From Multifurca ochricompacta (taxonomy: Eukaryota; Basidiomycota; Agaricomycetes; Russulales; Russulaceae), in contig WTXG01000292.1 in NCBI GenBank assembly GCA_022496185.1, forward strand, positions 1 through 42,433: a stretch of 42,433 bases of DNA, in the 5' to 3' direction. Position numbers and translations under genes: made by a program. Below, one piece after another: positions 29,801 through 40,800 of this stretch; the stretch's first letter is position 1, and each line of letters starts with the position of its first letter. A model generated the notes under the pieces. That model was not told where the DNA came from. It saw nothing but the letters and a program-made list of their open reading frames with translations, and made no database searches.

Positions 29801-31707
29801 TGACATTGTTCATAGGACTGACCTCCCATGCCACCATTTACACCTAACCTGCTGGTAGTTATGCTGCTACACTGTTGGATGTATACCACCCTTCCTTGCT
29901 GCCTTGGCTTATGCCTTGGCCACTGCTCCTGACCCTGTCCCTGTGCTTGACACCCATAGGAACCCCTGACATTGTCCCTGCCAATCTGACCAGTCCAGAC
30001 AACTAGACGACTTTGGCTTGTACTTGACCCTCTGCCAGTCATGTGACCTCTGGCCATGTGATCCCTGACCATGTGATCCTTGACCATGTGATCCTTGACC
30101 ATGTGATCCCTGACCCTGATCACAGCATCTTCATCTGATCATTTACCCTTTTCTGATCACATGGCCCATCTGGCTTATCATTCGCTTCTCTGATTCCTGT
30201 GGGAGTATTCCCACATCCACCCTAACTCCTGTGGGACCTGTTATCTCCCCATTTACCCCTGACCCTGGTGGGAATCCTCCCACACTGATATGACTCCTGT
30301 GGGGCTGTCCCACATGATTATGCTTCTGATAAGGCTTATCCTTATCATGGACTATATTTGACATCTTATCTGCTATTGGATGATAAGGACTCTGACCCTG
30401 TTCCTGATTAGCTACAAACCAGATCCCCATACAGTATATAAGACCCTGTAGACAGTTTGTACAACCCTAGATTTGACCTCTTGTGCCTTCAGCCTAGAAG
30501 TCTTGAACCCCAATACATCAGAAACCTTTTCCCTTCCTTTGCGCCTTTGTGATCCCTGCAGGGAACCCCATTGCCTCTGGCAATGGGTGTGTACCCTTCC
30601 CTTTGAACCCCCTTTGCCATCTCCTAGGGCTCCAGTGTGCTCAGTGTGTTTCCGGCACAGCAACTGGGCCCTGTCCCCACTTAACAGCCTTAGGGGATTA
30701 GCTCCCTCTGGCTGACTCATCCTGTCTCTCTCTGTGCTTGGTTATAGCACCAACCCTTAATCCGTTCCAAAGCTAGACAGTAGCCTGGAGCCTAGCCTTA
30801 CCAAGCTAGGCTCCTGGCTGAGGCAATGGACCCGCGTTGATCCATGCATGTCGCACACAGAGCGCCCTGCTGAGCGTAACAGTATATATCCTTTCACCAG
30901 GTGTTCTTCCAGGAAGGTGGAGAGTGCCTCCTTCTCTGGTTGCGATAGTGGGTAAATCTTACAGTCTACTGATTGCGGGGCATTTGGAACAAAATCAATG
31001 GTGTGATCCCAAGGTTGAGAGGGAGGGAAGCGTTGTGACTCTTCCTCCGAAAAGACCTTCCAATGTCAGTGGTATTCTGCCGGGACTACTTCTTCAAATG
31101 TCTTTTCCGGGTTTTTCTGTGCCTCTGCCTGGGCCAGTTCTGATGCCTTCGTAACATAGCAATACACCTGATCCACAGGTTCCACGTCACTCCAGGTGAC
31201 GGCCGATCCCATGACGATAGCATGGGTCAAGGGGTGTCACACAGCATAGTCATATCCCAGGGATGTAATGAGAACTGGGTAGAAATCTTTGTCCATTGTT
31301 GCTTCTGCCCAGTTGATTTTAGGCTCGAATGCTGCTAGCCATGGGTACCCCAAAATCATATCTTCGTCTCCCAAATCTGTAATGAGGAAACGGAGTTGCT
31401 TGGTTTGTTCCCCAACCTGTACTTCTAAATCACAGCAATGTGTGATTTTCCCAGCTTTGTTAGCTGTTCCATCTATGTTCCAAATATTTTTTTCTTGGGG
31501 AAGCAATTGTGTCCCCAGTCCTAGTGCCCTCTGGAGTCGTTGACTGATGAAATTATCCGTAGCTCCAGAGTCAATCAATATCTGTCTGTCGGCCATCTTC
31601 TGTTTGGTTTCAAAGTGTACTGGTATTTTTAGGGACTTGAAACGACTAGTGTACACAGAAGTTACATGGAGTGCTCTTGCCCAGGCTGATGGGGTCAAGC
31701 CAATCAA
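26886..31707 (-). pseudogene. Gypsy-B3 pol: protease, RT, RNase H, integrase, chromodomain, decayed
   Basis: Pol begins near 31707 in the -1 frame of gag (GLTPSAWARALHVTSVYTSR), with protease LIDSGATDNFIS. A TGA replaces Arg after GYDYAV (31237), and the RT N-terminus is split by the family C LTR (29634-30881). RT continues at 29605 ([20 protein letters not shown], catalytic Tyr-Met-Asp-Asn in place of YMDD). RNase H is at 29179-28211 (FELEVDASMYANGAVL, MDHSNLLYWQEPHKISR). Integrase is at 28121-27678 (CAECQANK, MDFIVKLPQSQGYD, ISDQDPRFAS). The integrase end and chromodomain are at 27395-26886 (WEVECIADAKWKGQ, YLIKWKGFPDADNLWEPA). Several stops and the Asp to Asn change at the RT active site make it inactive. 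Confidence 0.9.
29634..30881 (+). repeat. Solo LTR, family C copy 2, inside Gypsy-B3 RT
   Basis: 1248 bp, TGTTATGACC...GCGTAACA, flanked by ATATA (29629-29633) and GTATA (30882-30886), a TSD with one transition. TATATAAG is at 30435-30442. Five CATGTG boxes at 30040-30114 repeat with exact 15-bp spacing. It matches 17353-18423 over most of its length and lacks internal coding DNA. Confidence 0.88.
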
Positions 31708-33232
31708 AAATCCTTTTGGCCAAAGGCCTTATCAACAAGCAGAGCACGTACTGCCTCGTCCTTGTTCATCATATGCTCCCATATTGCTGCCGCCTTCTGT
31801 TCCTTGGTCTTTGGGGCGGTTACTGGGTTTTCTTTTACTGGGGTAGGTAGGCTCTGTACCGGCAGTGTCATGGTAGTAGTGGCCATGGTTGCTTCAGCAG
31901 CACAAACTGTCTTCTTTGGGCAAAATTGTGACATGTGCCCTTGCGCCCGGCAGTGGAAGCAGCACCCTTCCTTCGTGAGGTTTCTTTTTTCATCATCAGT
32001 GAGGGCTGCACAGGCTTTGGTGTGATCTGCTGATGTATCCATGGCATTGGGGTCTCGGGAAATGGTGGGTTTCACCCCAAATGCCGCCTTCCACTGATCA
32101 TGGGTTTTACCCTTCTTCATATCAACTCCAAAACATGTCTGGAAGTCTAGATAGTCCTGCTGCTGTGTTCTGGCAGTGCTTGTCCACTGGCTCCACGACT
32201 CAGGGTGATGGAACTGAATGATATTCTTTACCAGGGGGTTGGGCAACCCCTGGGAGAAGAGGTCGAGCGTTGCCTCTTCATTCACATCATACCCTGCTCT
32301 CTTGGCCAGGTTGCGGAATCTGGCTACATAGCCATCTAGGTCCCCTCTTTCCATTTTAAGGGACTTCAATTCTCTGGCGGCCTTCTGCTTGGCCTGCCCA
32401 TCCGTGAAGGCGTCTTTAAATCTTTGCGCCACCACGTCCCACAGATCTTCATCTGTGGTTCTGGTTCCAGCTGTAACCCTATCATTCAGCCATTCAATCT
32501 GCTCCATTGTCCAATCATCGACCAAGTCCCCTCTGATGAGTGAGAGGAAAAGGTTGGTTCGCTGGAACAGGTTCACGATCTGCGGGATGTCATGATTGAA
32601 ATTTTTAAACGTCTCGAATTCGAGCATGAACTTCTTGCTCTGAGATTGGTCACCAGTGAATGTAGTCAGCAGGACTCCCATAAGGTGTCCTGATGGGGGG
32701 GGAGGTTCAGAGCGGGGACTACTGGAGCAGGATCTGGTAACTGTGCAGCAATGGTCGACATTCTTGGGTAAATGATGGTCGGGGTGTCTGAGGTTTGTTG
32801 TGTGATCTGGGGAGAGACTAAAGCAGATGTTCTGAATGTAGTACTCTCTGGTGCAACTGTCTGAGCCGTAAAACTGGTGGCTATGACCTGTGTGTCTTTG
32901 CTGCTTTCTTCAATGTATTCTTCGGTTTCTGAATCAGTGACGATGGCTGGAGGATTTTCTCTCCAAGGTCCTAAGCCGTATTCTGGTGGGGCAGGTCCTG
33001 TAGTGACCCAGGAACAATGGCTTCTAGAGTAATGGATACGGTACCAGACCCATTTCTGTTCATCATATTCAACTGGCTGGTACTGGTCGTTGTGATAGAC
33101 GTAGTATCCAAACTTGGTTTCAAAATCTTTCCAGACGGCAGAACCAAGGACTTGTTGTGAAAGATTATCCTCGTCTCGGCGGTCAATAAGTTCTTTGTTG
33201 TGCAAGGTCTGGCTTCGGCTGGATGAAGCCAT
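31704..33232 (-). pseudogene. Gypsy-B3 gag, one frameshift
   Basis: Starts at ATG 33232 in ACCATGG, the only gag copy here with an AUG. The N-terminal part runs to LNLPP, where the frame breaks in a C8 run (32694-32701) that would be in frame with nine. From 32681 the capsid follows (KFMLEFETFKNFNHDIPQIV, WTMEQIEWLNDRV, LDLFSQGLPNPLVKN) and the knuckle CFHCRAQGHMSQFCP, to KAFGQKDF and TGA. The T5 run before the stop matches Gypsy-A. Confidence 0.9.
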
Positions 33233-33241
33233 GGTGGGGAG

Positions 33242-33252
33242 AGACTCGACTT
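33242..33252 (-). promoter_or_regulatory. Gypsy-B3 primer-binding site, self-priming type
   Basis: Element-sense AAGTCGAGTCT, complementary to AGACTCGACTT (minus, 33480-33490) 34 nt from TATATAAG (33517-33524). Confidence 0.75.
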
Positions 33253-33254
33253 AA

Positions 33255-33847
33255 TGTAACGCCTGGTGTGGGCATTCGACACGACGTGTGACAAGTCATG
33301 TAGCAAAACTATGAAGTCAAGTGTGCACTGTCTTTCAAGTACACGGAGGTCGGGTGAGGAGTCAATACCAAGGAGCTAATCCCTTAGTACCGGTGAGCAG
33401 AAGAGTGCCAGAAGCACTGAGACGATTCAAGAGTCAGGTCTTAGGATCACCCAGAAGGTAATGCACCAAGTCGATTAAGAAGTCGAGTCTGAGGCATACA
33501 GGCTATCTAGGCAGGCCTTATATACGTAGTAGAGGTCGGAATCTAAATTGGAGTAGTGTACTTGATGTATCAACAAAGTTGTAATCTAACCGAATAGAGG
33601 ACGGAGTCAGGGTGGGCCAGGTGAGAATATATGTAGACGAATCTGGTATAGTCGCGATTCTGGTGGGAAAATACATAAGAGTTCTTGTGTAAAGTATGAG
33701 TCAGAGATAAGCACAGCCTGGGTCAAAGATAAGGAACAAATATGTACAAAGGGAGTCATAAATGTGATCAACGAAGGACAAACAGAGCCAAACAGCATGT
33801 CATGTGAAGGCAAAAGGAAATGAGACAATGTAGCAGGGTTCATAACA
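33255..33847 (-). repeat. Gypsy-B3 5' LTR
   Basis: 593 bp, element sense TGTTATGAACCC...GGCGTTACA. Contains the TATA box and R 11-mer. Confidence 0.94.
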
Positions 33848-34942
33848 CCAAAGTAGAAGGGCCTAGCAACAAAAGGGCACACACAGAGAGAATGAACAGC
33901 ACACCATAGCCCAAAGAGAACATCAGGATGGGCTCAAGAACACCATCTTCCTGGGAAAATGGAAATGAGAGTAAGAGAGAGCAACTCAAGAATGAAATAG
34001 GAAGGGCGTACCAAGTGCGACAAGTCAACAACTGCTCACAGGTAAGAGAACACCAAACACACTGCATACAAGTATGACAATGTTGCTGGAAAGATGAAAT
34101 AGTAGAGCCTCACCTCTCTTCATGGCACCCACATGGTCAACTTGACTAAGTTCAAAGTTAAAAAGTTGTCAGTAATAGAAGGAAAAAAGAGCTTATATTT
34201 ACCTTTCTGCATCTGGCCCTCAATAAAGAGAAAAGATCCTGTCATGGAAGGAAGTGACATGGTGAGCATGAGTAACTTGGCCACAAAAGAGAGAGATGGA
34301 GGAAGAGGGAGAGGGAGATTGTGAGAGGGAAAAGGAGAAAGATAAATGTGAAGATGATGTGGGGAAGACAGCTTTTTGATTGGAGTGTGGAGTGAGAATT
34401 GTGCATGTGGCGTGGAAAATGTAGTTCCCACACTCACACTCAATAGCAAACCAAACCAAAGAGCGCGTTGAGTGCAGATAAGGGGAACTATATAATAATA
34501 ATAATAATTATTATTATTATTATTATCTTTTATTTACGCAGCAGATAAGATAAAGTAATGTTAATGTTGTCAAAACTGAAGTGAACACTTACAGAAAATA
34601 GTCCTTCAAAACCAAAAAAAGAGTGTGAAATAAAGAGAGAAAAAATAATACTATTTACTTGTGACAAGATTTGAAGGAACATATTGTGCATGCAGTGTGT
34701 AATTGTCTCTGAATCAGTTATCTGACTCACTTTGAATGATCTAATTGAGCCCGGCTGTCCAGTCCCACCAATGTGGTAGCTACTGGCCTTTCTCAATAAA
34801 TTTGTGGCCATTCAGACTGTTGCACATCTGGGTGCATTCTTATGAGCAGCATATCTCATGCAAATTTATGGTAGTGATCCATTACCATTAAATTTCACAG
34901 ACTCATGATAGGTTCTAAACTATGTGGTAGTCTGCCTTATTA
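33848..34942. other. Low-copy DNA without a recognised gene
   Basis: About 1.1 kb. Open frames here are short, low in complexity (Ser/Leu/Pro/Phe rich) and without domains. It holds a purine-rich stretch at 34270-34350 and the AT triplet palindrome at 34492-34526. No transposon ends are seen. Confidence 0.6.
34492..34526. repeat. (AAT)n-(ATT)n palindromic microsatellite
   Basis: About five AAT units followed directly by about six ATT units, able to fold on itself. Confidence 0.9.
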
Positions 34943-35035
34943 TTATTATTTTTTTTTTTGAACTCAAGTTTATTGACATGCTTGCAGGACTCAGCCCAAT
35001 CGTGCGGCTACATCAGGGTACAATGTAACTACTGT
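34943..35035 (-). mobile_element. 5'-truncated LINE 3' end, minus strand
   Basis: About 80 bp plus a poly-A tail (poly-T on the plus strand at 34950-34959). A 16-bp TSD GTAGTCTGCCTTATTA lies at 34927-34942 and 35036-35051. Its 3' end matches that of 35136-35707 (TACATTGTACCCTGATGT, GTCCTGCAAGCATGT). Confidence 0.85.
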
Positions 35036-35135
35036 GTAGTCTGCCTTATTAGAATATGCATATTGGAAGTATGATAGTTTGTCCAGCCCAGCATCTCTGG
35101 TATTGATTCATGCTGCATGCGCGCTGCTATTCCCA

Positions 35136-35707
35136 GATGGGTCTAATCATCCCCTTTGGACGGCACCTACTAAGAAGCGTGAGGTCCCTTTCACACGTCG
35201 CACCTGCTCCACTGCCATGTGCCTCGCCACAGGCCATGCCTTTGTTGCTGAATACCAGGAGCGCTTTCACCCCTCCCTCCCAGTCTCCTCTTGCACCTGC
35301 CCCTGCAATGACACTTCCTTGGCGACATTTGTGCATGTCCTCCTTGAATGCCCCTTGTACACTCAAGCTTGGGTGACTTCCTGCTGGAGTTCTTCCAGGA
35401 CATGTGGGCCTTCCCCAAGCCTGTTACCTCCCTTCACCCTCATGAGCCAGCCTGATTTGGGGGGAATTTGGTGACCAGTAAGTTCCTTTTTCTCTCTGGC
35501 TTTGTTGAACGGCCTCTTTTTTTTCCTGTGGCCTCTCTACTTTAGAACACTACTTTGGTTTTTCCTTATGGGTTTTCCACCATGACTTGGTGTCAACTCC
35601 CCATTGTTTGTAGTAATTAGTTGCTACATTGTACCCTGATGTGGCTGCGCAATTGGGCACCGTCCTGCAAGCATGTAATAGAATCGATCCAAAAAAAAAC
35701 AAAAAGT
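35136..35707 (+). mobile_element. 5'-truncated LINE with C-terminal coding remnant
   Basis: A 13-bp TSD GCTGCTATTCCCA lies at 35123-35135 and 35708-35720, with an A-rich tail at 35692-35705. The plus-strand frame (35136 to about 35474) gives the end of a LINE polyprotein: RRTCSTAMCLATGHAFVAEY, then the Cys/His cluster CTCPCNDTSLATFVHVLLEC, resembling the tail after RNase H in fungal non-LTR elements. Catalytic domains are absent. Confidence 0.82.
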
Positions 35708-35720
35708 GCTGCTATTCCCA

Positions 35721-35911
35721 CATATAGTAAATACAATCTGGCGCCCTAGCCATTCCATCCATTCTAGTCATTCTAGTTGTTCTAGCAAATGTCATTTTCC
35801 TGATGTTGTGTGCAAAGAACAGTTATCAAACAAGGCACAAGGTCAAATGGCACCATTGGCACCATCATCAGTAACATCCAGCACAATCTTACACTCACTG
35901 ATAGGGATCAG
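35721..35911. other. Intervening DNA, nothing recognised
   Basis: About 190 bp between the LINE and the GC-rich repeat region; short CATTCTAG-like repeats at about 35755-35790 only. Confidence 0.5.
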
Positions 35912-37341
35912 CAAGGGTTTTCATACCCGCGCGGGTAAGCGCTGCGGGTTTTGACGGGTACGGGTACGGGTATACAACTCCCAACCCGCCAGAAACCCGT
36001 ACCCGCGCAGCGGGTTTGGCGGGTATAAGTGGTCATCGGTCATTGACAAGATCAGCAGAAATTTAATGTTAAAATACATTTGTAGCAAACAAATGACAAG
36101 ATTTAATTTGATGTATGCTACAGGGTTTCTGTAAATATATTCTAGTGTTATCCTATGAAATATCAAAGCAGATCAACGGTGCGATGTAAAATAAAACTGT
36201 TATCAGTGATCCACTCTCTTGAAAATCATGATGCAACTGTTTTATTAACGCGCGATCAATTCTGCCGGTCTGGCACTATCTAAAATACACTCTAGACTAC
36301 TTTAGACTATTCTATAATCTAATTATCAAATTAGTTTACTGAAACAAGGCCCGCGTGTATCTACAGGCTGCATAGAGCAGCGACTACATTGCATCGCATG
36401 GACCAGCATATTGGTCTGATCTCCTTCCTATTAAGGAAGGTTGACTTAACAATCACGGCTTTGATTTTCCATTGGTCCGACAAGATTGTGATCACGCATA
36501 GATAACACAACAGAAACGCGTTCACAAATTAATTAGATACACAGAATATACATCTAAGATCTGACATATGATCAAATTACATCATTAAACGAGATAACGA
36601 GATAACGCGTTCATTTAATCTAATAGCTGATATAGTACATCTAAAGTACAAGCCTGCGCCATGCCTGTTCCACAAAATGAAATAAAATAATAATGTAAAT
36701 AAAGAATAAACTTAATCTTCTGAACATAAATCAGCAATTATTGAGGGATCCTGAGTAGCCACAAATGAACGCGTTGTATCCAAGTGCATATCTCCTTGAC
36801 CGGGATGGACCGGGCCGAGTGTCCGAAATGCGCGAAGCAAGTAAAGAACTTGCACGCGTTTCATTTTATGGGTAACCTGGGTATCAAAACAAATATCCAA
36901 GGGTTACCCCTGCCAATAACTATACATGTGTCAATTATTTTTGCATTCTATGCGGTCATCTGACAGGCTTTTCATCAATGTTCTATAACATCAATCTAAT
37001 CATCTTTGTATATTGGGGTGGATTTTAGTTGCGCTTGTATAAAATTGAAACCAGAATAATAAAACAACAATAGAATAATGAATTATCTTAATCTTATGAA
37101 TATAAAACAGGAATCTTTGAAGGATCCTGAGTAGCCACAAATGAACGCGTTGTGTATCTCCTTGACCGGGATGTCCCGGGCCGGTTATCCGAAATGCGCG
37201 ATGCAAGCAAAGAACTTGCACGCGTTTACACACAGGTAACCCGCAGGTGACCCGCGGGTAACCCGCGGGTTACCCGTACCCGTAGCGACGGGTACGGGTA
37301 CGGGTACGGGTACCAATGAAGATACCCGGGGGTTACCCCTG
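35912..37341. mobile_element. hAT-like non-autonomous repeat region
   Basis: The left edge CAAGGGTTTTCATACCCGCG and the right edge (reverse complement) CAGGGGTAACCCCCGGGTAT resemble hAT-type terminal repeats. Both ends carry arrays of GGGTAC/GTACCC and CCCGCGGG. A roughly 220-bp end segment occurs twice in direct orientation (about 36694-36912 and 37079-37341), each ending GGGTTACCCCTG. No transposase is encoded and no matching 8-bp TSD was found, so the class is tentative. Confidence 0.5.
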
Positions 37342-37813
37342 CTATTCACTACTCACTGACTTCATTGCATTGCACAGGCTCCCCTCTTTCCTCCTCTCTG
37401 CTCGCTGCTCACTTTACTCTTTAAGGAACACACTTTTATTTGCACTCACCACAGATCGAATCCATACAGAGGACAAAACAAAGCAAGACAGGATGTACAG
37501 AAAGAACAGGTAAATGGCCAGAATAATGAAGTAAATGCTAAGAAAATGCTTGCATCATGCATTTTATTAATCAAAGATTTTATTCCGTACCTGTATCAGA
37601 GTCTGTCTGAAACTGTCAAATATTTTTATTAAACGAAGCTGTTGGAAAAAAGAGCATATGAATCAGTCTGGAGGATTCACGGCTAGCACCCGAGCTATCC
37701 TTGCAACAACCGAGCTAAACACCCTCCTGCATACACACATGCAAAGTAGTCCCCTTATATTTTAGAATACCCATGAAAGATGTCATTCCAAAAGCAGTTT
37801 CATACTTGTAGCT
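37342..37813. other. Spacer downstream of the NACHT gene
   Basis: AT-rich 470 bp, presumably including the 3' untranslated region of the minus-strand NACHT gene. No gene or repeat recognised. Confidence 0.5.
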
Positions 37814-40800
37814 CTACACATTGATCCTCGCACCATACCCAATCAGCCATTTCTCGGTCTCCAAATGCCCATTGGATGCTGCTGCCTGTAGAGCATATCC
37901 ATAATACCCACCCTTCGCATTGACATCAGCACCATGGTCTAGCAGCAATTTCACAGTCTCCAAATGTCCATTTTCTGCCGCTGCCTGCAGAGAATATCCA
38001 TAATCACCACCCTCCGCATTGACATCAGCACCATGGTCTAGAAGCAATTTCACGATCTCCAAATGTCCATTGGATGCCGCCGCCTGCAGAGCATAACCAT
38101 ATTCGCCGCCCTCCGCATTGACATCAGCACCATGGTCTAGCAGCCATTTCACAGTCTCCAAATGTCCATTTTCTGCCGCTGCCTGCAGAGGATATTCATA
38201 ATAGCTGCCCTTCGCATTGACATCAGCACCATGGTCTAGAAGCCATTTCACGATCTCCAAATGTCCATAGCGTGCCGCTGCCTGCAGAGGATATTCATAA
38301 TCGCCGCTCTGCGCATTGACATCAACGCCATGGCCTAGCAGCGATTTCACGATCTCCAAATATCCATTGGATGCCGCTGCCTGCAGAGCATATTCATAAT
38401 AGCTGCTCTTCACATTGACATCAACGCCATGGTCTAGCAGCCATTTCACGATCTCCAAATGTCCATTTTCTGCCGCTGCCTGCAGAGGATAGCTATAATC
38501 GCTACCCTTCGCATTGACATCAGCACCATGGTCTAGCAGCAATTTCACAGTCTCCAAATGTCCATTGGATGCTGCTGCCTGCAGAGAATATCCATAATAT
38601 CCACCCTTCGCATTGACATCAGCACCATGGTCTAGCAGCAATTTCACGATCTCCAAATGTCCATTTTCTGCCGCTGCCGGCAGAAAATATCCATAATCGC
38701 CGCCCTCCACATTGACATCAGCGCCATGATCTAGCAGCAATTTCACGATCTCCAAATGTCCCTTGGATGCCGCTTCTAGCAGATGATATCCATAATCGCC
38801 GCCCTCCGCATTGACACCAGCGCCATGGTCTAGCAGCCATTTCACAATCTCCAAATGTTCATTTTCTGCCGCTGCCTGCAGAGGATATCCATAATAGCCG
38901 CCCTTCGCATTGACATCAGCGCCACGGTCTAGCAGCAATTTCACGATTTCCAAATGTCCATTGGATGCCGCCGCCTGCAGAGCATATCCATATTTGCCGC
39001 CCTCCGCATTGACATCAGCACCATGGTCTAGAAGCCATTTCACGATCTCCAAATGTCCATTGTCTGCCGCTGCCTGCAGAGAATATCCATAATAGCCGCC
39101 CTCCGCATTGACATCAGCACCATGGTCTAGCAGCAATTTCACCATCTCCAAATGTCCATTTTCTGCCGCTTCCTGCAGAGGATATCCATAACGGCCGCCC
39201 TTCGCATTGGCATCAGCACCATGGTCTAGAAGCAATTTAACCATCTCCAAATGTCCTTTGGATGCCGCTGCCTGCAGAGGATATTCATAATCGCCGCCCT
39301 CCGCATTGACATCAGCACCATGGTCTAGCAGCAATTTCACCATCTCCAAATGTCCATTGCATGCCGCTGCCTGTAGAGGATATCCATAACGGCCGCCCTT
39401 CGCATTGACATCAGCACCATGGTCTAGCAGCAATTTCACCATCTCCAGATGTCCCTTGAATACCGCTGCCAGCAGAGCACATCCATAATACCCGCCCTTC
39501 GCATTGACATCAGCACCATGGTCTAGCAGCGATTTCGCCATCTCCAAATGTCCATAGAATGCCACTGCCTGCAGAGGATATTTATAATAGCCACTCTTCG
39601 CATTGACATCAGCACCATGGTCTAGCAGCAATTTCACCATCCCCAAATGTCCTTTGTATGCCGCTGCCTGCAGAGGATATCCATAATCGCCGCCCTCCGC
39701 ATTGACATCAGCACCATGGTCTAGCAGCAATTTCACCATCTCCAAATGTCCATTGGATGCCGCTACCTGCAGAGGATATCCATAACGGCCGCCCTTCGCA
39801 TTGACACCAGCGCCATGGTCTAGCAGCCATTTCACAATCTCCAAATGTTCATTTTCTACCGCTGCCTGCAGAGGATATCCATAATTGCCGCCCTCCGCAT
39901 TGACATCAGCGCTACGGTCTAGCAGCAATTTCACGATTTCCAAATGTCCATCCCATGCCGCTACCTGCAGAGGATATCCATAATAGCCGCCCTTCGCATT
40001 GACATCAGCACCATGGTCTAGCAGCAATTTCACCATCTCCAAATGTCCATTGGATGCCGCTACCTGCAGAGGATATCCACAACGGCCGCCCTTCGCATTG
40101 ACATCAGCACCATGGTCTAGAAGCAATTTCGCCATCTCCAAATTTCTATGGAATGCCGCTGCCTGCAGAGGATATTCATAATTGCCGCCCTCCGCATTGA
40201 CATCAGCACCATGGTCTAGAAGCAATTTCGCCATCTCCAAATTTCCATAGAATGCCGCTGCCTGCAGAGCATGTCCATAATGGCCGCCCTCCGCACTGAC
40301 ATCAGCGCCACGGTCTAGCAGCCATTTCACCATCTCCAAATGCCCTTTGGATGCTGCTGCCTGCAGAGCATATCCATATTTGCCACCTCGAGAATTTACA
40401 CTCCCAGGTTGCTTAATCCCCAGATATTCTACCAGCTGTGGGAAGCCACAGAGGGCCGCGTAGTATATTGGGTGTACCGAAGTGTCTTTTGTCCCCTCCC
40501 TCCAGGGCGATTCCGGGTCATGTATTCCAATCCAAGCTAGGAAATGGGTCTTGTCTGGGTCAAACAAGAATTCCATTCCATTTCGTATATCTAGGGAGAC
40601 ATCCTCGAATAGTGCGTGATCGATCCAGTATCTTGCCGCGTATTGAGACAACGGGAAGTTCTCGATAGCATTAGTGTCCGTGGTCTTGTCGAATTTGAGC
40701 AGCGTGCTCAGGCACGTCTGCGCAAGCACTCTATGCGATTCTTTGGGGAGAACGTGGTAGCGCCTTTCCGTCGACCTCGCCAGTCGGTCTGAGGTCAGGA

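Larger units (their letters stand above)
25071..33847 (-). mobile_element. Gypsy-B3, decayed full-length chromovirus, minus strand
   Basis: 8777 bp between 593-bp LTRs, or about 7.5 kb without the family C LTR at 29634-30881. Order on the minus strand: LTR, PBS, gag, protease, RT, RNase H, integrase, chromodomain, ORF3, polypurine tract, LTR. The LTRs differ at roughly 30 positions, essentially all CG/TG/CA transitions, so it is older than Gypsy-A. Flanks TTACG (left) and CCAAA (right) do not match, so no TSD. Confidence 0.95.

Noticed and set aside
33848..34070. Membrane-protein-like minus-strand frame
   Set aside because: Begins in low-copy DNA and runs into the Gypsy-B3 LTR; hydrophobicity comes from composition, with no start context or homologous motif.
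34120..34449. Minus-strand frame rich in Ser/Leu/Phe
   Set aside because: Low-complexity translation of a purine-rich plus strand, no domain or intron signals.
35912..37349. 8-bp hAT target duplication
   Set aside because: GGGATCAG on the left and CTATTCAC on the right do not match; the internal end at 36912 has no match either.
38910..40181. Plus-strand frames in the ankyrin array
   Set aside because: Antisense shadows of the repeat; same peptide recurs with the 99-bp period.
37817..40384. CRISPR-like array from the regular 99-bp period
   Set aside because: Repeats are contiguous, coding in one frame, and read as ankyrin units.
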